From Leptobrachium leishanense (Eukaryota > Chordata > Amphibia > Anura > Megophryidae), in assembly GCA_009667805.1 (NCBI GenBank), contig CM019064.1:78428400-78492399 (forward strand): 64,000 nucleotides of DNA. Reading direction: 5' to 3'. Under the pieces are notes generated by a model. The model worked only from the letters and a program-made list of their open reading frames with translations, made no database searches and was not told where the DNA came from. The number at the start of each line of letters is the position of its first letter. Within the stretch, counting starts at the first letter, position 1. Positions 58,702 through 64,000 of this stretch are shown here, piece after piece. The position numbers and the translations under genes were made by a program.

Positions 58702-59396
58702 AGGCACTATCCTTTAGTGAACGCTAATAGTAGCGTTCGGATGTGTAAGCGTTATCGCCAGGATAAGTGACTTTAACGCATGCCTTCCATATTAACTTCC
58801 TAACGCAAAAACCCATATGAAATCACTCAGCGCACCGGGTTTTACGCTAGCTTCCGTGAGCTTACTGTACTTTGGGCACCCTATACTTAACATGAGGAAC
58901 GCAATAATTAATTAGCGCTTCAATAAGTAAGGTATTACAAAGTCCATGCGCTAATTATTGTTGAAACGTACAAGGCAAAATTTTAGCTACTCCTAAAAGC
59001 TGGTGCTAAATGATTCCGCATTTGCAAAACCATTTAGCACCTCCTAACCCCCCCTCCCAATAAATCCCAAACTCACCTCTCATCTCACAATGAGAACGGT
59101 GGCCCGATCCGGTGCTTCTTCATGCCGCGAGCAGAGTGAGAGTGGAAAAAAAGTTCCCATTCTCCCTCAGCGGCTTTCGGCCCGGATGCGCAAACATCCA
59201 CGGAGTCCCATGGACTCCAGAAGGTGATACTCGCAGTGGCGCGGAAGTGCTACCACGAGTATCCCAACGGTAAGCGCTGTGTTTCAAGTTAATGTGCTGA
59301 GGTGGCACCTGCCCCGGAAATATTGCGCTACAATGGGGACACTACGGAGAAACCTGCGAGCGTCCCAATTTTAGTGCAAACTAAAGAATAGTGCCC
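58702..59396. mobile_element. Non-autonomous DNA transposon (GGCACTAT ends)
   Basis: The left end GGCACTATCCTTTAGTGAAC and the right end (inverse: GGCACTATTCTTTAGTTTGC) are terminal inverted repeats, with ATA next to both. GAACGC/GCGTTC words are common. A related, end-decayed copy occupies 1-640. No coding frame is present. Confidence 0.75.
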
Positions 59397-59401
59397 ATAT
59401 A

Positions 59402-59439
<38 letters not shown>

Positions 59440-59995
59440 AGTGCAACATTTTGCTGTTTTGTATTTTATATATAGAGAGCTGACAACTCTCATTTGGTAT
59501 GCACCCCTCCCTGTTCACAGGTGCTACACCATGACAGCCTATAAAGGCCTCCAGCTGCCGGGGAGCTCCAGGGTAAGTTGATCCTGTAAGTGCGGACTCG
59601 GTCAAGTTAGATAGGACCTATCAAAGATGGGGTACATTGGCGACTGTGACAGGCTTAAGCAAACTATGATCATACTTTGTGAACTGAATCCCCGTCATTT
59701 TACCTCAGTCAGGTTTTTATTAACATTTTTAAAACTGTGTTTTTTTCACAGAAAATGATGGAAGAAGGTGGTCAATAATATGGAGTGCTCTTTCTTGGTG
59801 TTATATATATATATATATATTAAAGTATATAATAAGCTTATGTGCTACATTCCCCATATGCAGCAAGGAACTCTGAGTAGGACATGCAAAAGATGTCTCC
59901 AACTCACTTATTTGCATCCAGGGTATGTTTAACACAGAACCCTCCTTGCCAGTGCAATGCCATACTAGATGGCTTTTTAGCAAAGGTCATATATA
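59397..59995. other. Unassigned sequence with (TA)n tracts
   Basis: (TA)n microsatellites at about 59408-59436 and 59803-59820. Between them, 59521-59572 is bordered by acceptor-like CCCTGTTCACAG and donor-like GGTAAGT, but no further exon supports it. Confidence 0.4.
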
Positions 59996-60609
59996 CAGTT
60001 GTGTTCAAAATTATTCAACCCCCACTGAAATTGAGTGTTTTGGCCAGTTTGACATTGATTTTGATCATTCAGTCATCTTGTTTACAATTAAATCAAAGAG
60101 GCACGTGTAGGTCAGACAAATATAACATAACATTTATAATGAAATAACCACAAATGTCTTTTCTGTGCTCACATCATTATCAGTTTTATTCAACCCCCAA
60201 GTGACATTCAATCTTAGTACTTAGTACAACATCCTTTTACAGTTATAACAGCTTTTAAACGTGAAGCATAGCTTGACACAAGTGTCTTGCAGCGATCTAC
60301 GGGTATCTTCGCCCATTCGTCATGGGCAAAAGCCTCCAGTTCAGTCACATTCAGGGCAGCCATCAGAAATGATGGGGCCCCTTACTAAACCTCACGATGG
60401 GGGCCCCCAGGGCCCCCCCTCAACCTCTAACAGCTTTTCTCCCCCTTCAAAAAAAAAAAGGACATAACATAGCACCACAGCAATAAAACTCCCAGTAATG
60501 TGCAGTGTGTATTAGCTTATCACAGTATCCACAGCAATAAAACTCACAGTAATGAGCGGTGGGTCTGAACGTATCACAGAATCCACAGCAATAAATCTCA
60601 CAGAAACGG

Positions 60610-62708
60610 GCTGTGTATGATGGCCTTTGGGTCTGGGTCTGGGCCTGGGCCCTGGGTCTGGTCCCTGGGACTGGGCCTTGGGGTCTGGTCCCTGAGGTCT
60701 TGGCTCTGAGGTCTGGGCCTGGTCCCTGGGTCTGGCCTGGGGTCTGGTCCCTGGGGTCTAGCCTGGGCCCTGGTCTCTGGGTCTGGTCCCTGGGCCTTGG
60801 GGTCTGGGCCCTGGGTCTGGGCCTTGGTCTGGGCCCTGGGTTCTGGGCCTTGGGGTCTGGGCCCTGGGTTTAGGCCTAGGGGTCTGGGCCCTGGGTTTTG
60901 GGGTCTGGGCCCTGGGGTCTGGGCCTTGGGGTCTGGGCCCTGCGGTCTGGGCCTAGGGTTTGGGCTTTGGGGTCTGGGCCCTGGGTCTGGGTCCTGGGCC
61001 TTGGGGTCTGGGCCCTGGGTTTGGGCCTTGGGGTCTGGGCCCTGGGTTTGGGCCTAGGGGTCTGGGCCTAGGAATCTGGGCCCTGGGGTCTGGGCCCTGG
61101 GGTCTGGGCCCAGGTTCTGGGCCCTGGGTCTGGGCCTTGGGTCTGGGCCTTGGGGTCTGGGCCCTGGGTCTGGGCCTTGGGGTCTGGGCCCTGGGTCTGG
61201 GCCTTAGGGTCTGGGCCCTGGGTCTGGGCCTTGGGGTCTGGGCCCTGGGTCTGGGCCTTAGGGTCTGGGTCCTGGGCCTTGGGGTCTGGACCCAGGTATG
61301 GGGTCTGGACCCTAGGGTCTGGGCCCTGGGTCTGTATTTGGGCTTTGGGGTCTGGGCCTTGCGGTCTGGGCCCTGGGTCTGGGCCTTGGGTCTGGGCCTT
61401 GGGGTCTGGGCCCTAGGTCTGGGCCTTGGGTCTGGGCCCTGGGTTTGGGCCTAGGGGTCTGGGCCCTGGGTCTGGGCCCTGGGTCTGGGCCTTGGGTTTG
61501 GGCCTAGGGGTCTGGGCAGTGGGTTTGGCCTAGGGGTCTGGGCCCGGGTCTTGGGTCTGGGCCCTGGGTTTGGGCCTAGGGGTCTGGGCCCTGGGTTTGG
61601 GTCTAGGGGGTCTGGGCCCTGGGTTTGGGCCATGGGTCTGGGCCCTGGGTCTGGGCCTTAGGGTCTGGGTCCTGGGCCTTGGGGTCTGGGCCATGGGTTA
61701 GGGCCTAGGGGTCTGGGCCCTGGGTCTTTGCCCTGGGTCTGGGCCATAGGGTCTGGGCCCTGGGTCTGGGCCCTGGGTTTTGGCTGGGGGTCTGGGCCCT
61801 GGGCATTTGCCCTGGGTCTGGGCCTAGGGGTCTGGGCCCTGGGTCTTAGGGTCTGGGCCCTGGGTCTGGGCCCTAGGGTCTGGGCCCTGGATTTGGGCCC
61901 TGGGTCTGGGCCCTAGGGTCTGGGCCCTGGGTTTGGGCCTAGGGGTCTGGGCCCTGGGTCTGGGCCTAGGGGTCTGGGCCTAGGGGTCTCGGCCCTGGGT
62001 CTGGGCCCTGGGTCTGGGCCTTGGGGTCTGGGCCCTGGGTCTGGGCCTTAGGGTCTGGGTCCTGGGGTCTGGGCCCTGGGTTTGGGCCTTGGGGTCTGGG
62101 CCCTGGGTCTGGGCCCTGGGTCTGGGCCTTAGGGTCTGGGTCCTGGGCCTTGGGGTCTGGGCCATGGGTTTGGGCCTAGGGGTCTGGGCCCTGGGTCTGG
62201 GCCCTGGGTTTTGGCTTGGGGTCTGGGCCCTGGGCATTTGCCCTGGGTCTGGGCCATAGGGTCTGGGCCCTGGGTCTGGGCCTTGGGGTCTGGGCCCTGG
62301 GTTTGGGCCTAGGGGTCTGGGCCCTGGGTCTTAGGGTCTGGGCCCTAGGGTCTGGGCCCTAGGGTCTGGGCCCTGGATTTGGGCCCTGGGTCTGGGCTCT
62401 AGGGTCTGGGCCCTGGGTTTGGGCCTAGGGGTCTGGCCCTGGGTCTGGGCCTTGGGGTCTGGGCCCTGGGTTTGGGCCTAGGGGTCTGGGCCTAGGGGTC
62501 TGGGCCCTGGGTCTGAGGGTCTGGGTCCTGGGCCTTGGGGTCTGGGCCCTGGGTTTGGGCCTTGGGGTCTGGGCCCTGGGTCTGGGCCTTAGGGTCTGGG
62601 TCCTGGGGTCTGGGCCCTGGGTTTGGGCCCTGGGGTCTGGGTCCTGGGCCTTGGGGTCGGGGCCCTGGGTTTGGGCCTAGGGGTCTGGGCCCTGGGTCTG
62701 GGCCCTGG
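60610..62708 (+). repeat. G-rich minisatellite of about 2.1 kb inside the hAT
   Basis: Units of about 11-13 bp of the type GGTCTGGGCCCT, GGGTCTGGGCCTT and GGGTTTGGGCCTA are repeated well over 150 times. Four GGG runs within 25 bases occur throughout the plus strand, so G-quadruplexes are possible. Long open frames on both strands (Gly-Pro-Trp-Val/Ala-Leu and Pro-Arg-Ala-Gln-Thr repeats) result from unit lengths near 12 and are not genes. Confidence 0.95.
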
Positions 62709-62900
62709 CTCACCACTCGCTGTCTTCTATCTTCTTTTCTTCTGTCTTCTTCTCTTCTTCTCTTCTTTTCTTCTGTCTTCTTCCAGGCCCCTCCAGCTCC
62801 GGCGCGCAGCTTCACTGAGTGGAGGGGCGGAGCCAAAGCAACGTGCTTGGGAGGCCCCTCACACGCTGCTTGGCCCCGCCCAGCCAGGAAGTGAAGCTGC

Positions 62901-62998
62901 CAGGAGCCGGAGGAGACACAGTGTCTCCTCCGGCTCCTGCAGCAGCAGCAGGGACACAGCTCCGGATTCGGACTCATCGAGTCCGATACCGGAGCTGT
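62901..62998 (+). repeat. Two strong hairpins near the hAT right end
   Basis: The first hairpin has perfect 19-bp arms (62901-62919 and 62921-62939) with a one-base loop, centred on GGAGACACAGTGTCTCC. The second has 20-bp arms (62956-62975 and 62979-62998) with a loop ATC and two mismatches, starting ACAGCTCCGG. They are only 16 bp apart. Confidence 0.9.
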
Positions 62999-63082
62999 TA
63001 AAGGGCGACGCCGCTGCCGTTGGGGGCCCGGGATCCCCCCGGGCCCCGGCGGTCTGGGCCCCCACCGGGCCCGGGCCCCTTA

Positions 63083-63619
<537 letters not shown>

Positions 63620-64000
63620 TCAACTCTTCTTATTCTTTGGAGACAGCAAGGGGGTGCGCATGGGAGTTCTGGCATGGAGGCCTTCATTACGCAGTGTGCG
63701 CCGTATTGTCTGAGCTGAAACTTCAGTACCCACATCTGACAAATCTTTTCTCAGTTCCTCAGCAGTCACACGGGGACTTTTCTCCACTCTACGCTTCAGG
63801 TAGCGCACAGCAGTCGAAGTCAGCATCTTCTTTCTGCCACGACCAGGTAGCGTTTCAACAGTGCCCTTTGCCTTGAATTTGCGAATTATGCTTCCTATGG
63901 TCTCTCTTGGTATGTTTAACATCTTTGCAATCTTCTTATAGCCATTGCCCTTCCTGTGAAGAGTAATCACCTCTTCTCTTGTCTTCCTGGACCATTCTCT

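Noticed and set aside
60797..62977. Several open frames of 60-164 codons on both strands rich in Gly-Pro-Trp or Pro-Arg-Gln repeats
   Set aside because: They are translations of the G-rich minisatellite; frames stay open because of unit lengths near multiples of three. No start context, domain or codon signal supports a gene.

Overview
This is eukaryotic, vertebrate-type DNA made almost entirely of transposable elements. I find no host gene, rRNA or tRNA gene that I can support. The mix (Tc1-like transposons, a Ngaro-type tyrosine-recombinase retrotransposon, a Penelope-like element, L2 and CR1 LINEs, a tRNA-derived SINE, and many PIF/Harbinger-, hAT- and TTAA-flanked MITEs with CpG-rich ends) fits a large amphibian genome, probably a frog. 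The organism assignment is inference from element types, not from a marker gene.

Layout. 1-3.4 kb: old DNA-transposon remnants. 3.46-7.54 kb: a 4.1 kb Harbinger-type transposon with an intact-looking four-exon Myb/SANT-like gene and an inverted partial copy of its first exon. 8.82-13.37 kb: a small hAT MITE split by a full-length L2 LINE (minus strand) with 8-bp target duplications and two tandem arrays in its 5' UTR. 14.4-16.1 kb: Tc1-like element 1. 16.5-22.8 kb: MITEs nested up to three deep, two SINE copies and several minisatellites. 23.05-30.81 kb: a structurally near-complete Ngaro-type retrotransposon (minus strand: A1-gag-RT/RNase H-tyrosine recombinase-SGNH hydrolase-B1-A2-B2), itself hit by a MITE. 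31.1-40.7 kb: three copies of one non-autonomous DNA element (one carrying two nested elements), Tc1-like element 2 and L2 tails. 42.7-44.9 kb: a MITE and a 5'-truncated CR1 LINE. 45.16-49.88 kb: a Penelope-like element with GIY-YIG endonuclease and a hammerhead-ribozyme-like fold, flanked by a 13-bp direct repeat. 50-59.4 kb: LINE tails, MITEs and palindromes. 59.996-64 kb: Tc1-like element 3, whose transposase is split by a 2.77 kb non-autonomous hAT with a perfect 8-bp target duplication; the hAT carries a 2.1 kb G-rich minisatellite.

The coding regions are retroelement or transposon genes. Nearly all are broken by stops or frameshifts. The exception is the Myb-like gene at 3955-5762, where four exons join in one frame with three phase-1 introns. 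Within the Ngaro element the genes would work together: Gag packages RNA, RT/RNase H copies it, and the recombinase integrates the product. The non-autonomous families would depend on proteins supplied from elsewhere. Insertion order can be read from the nesting, which makes the window a useful record of successive invasions.
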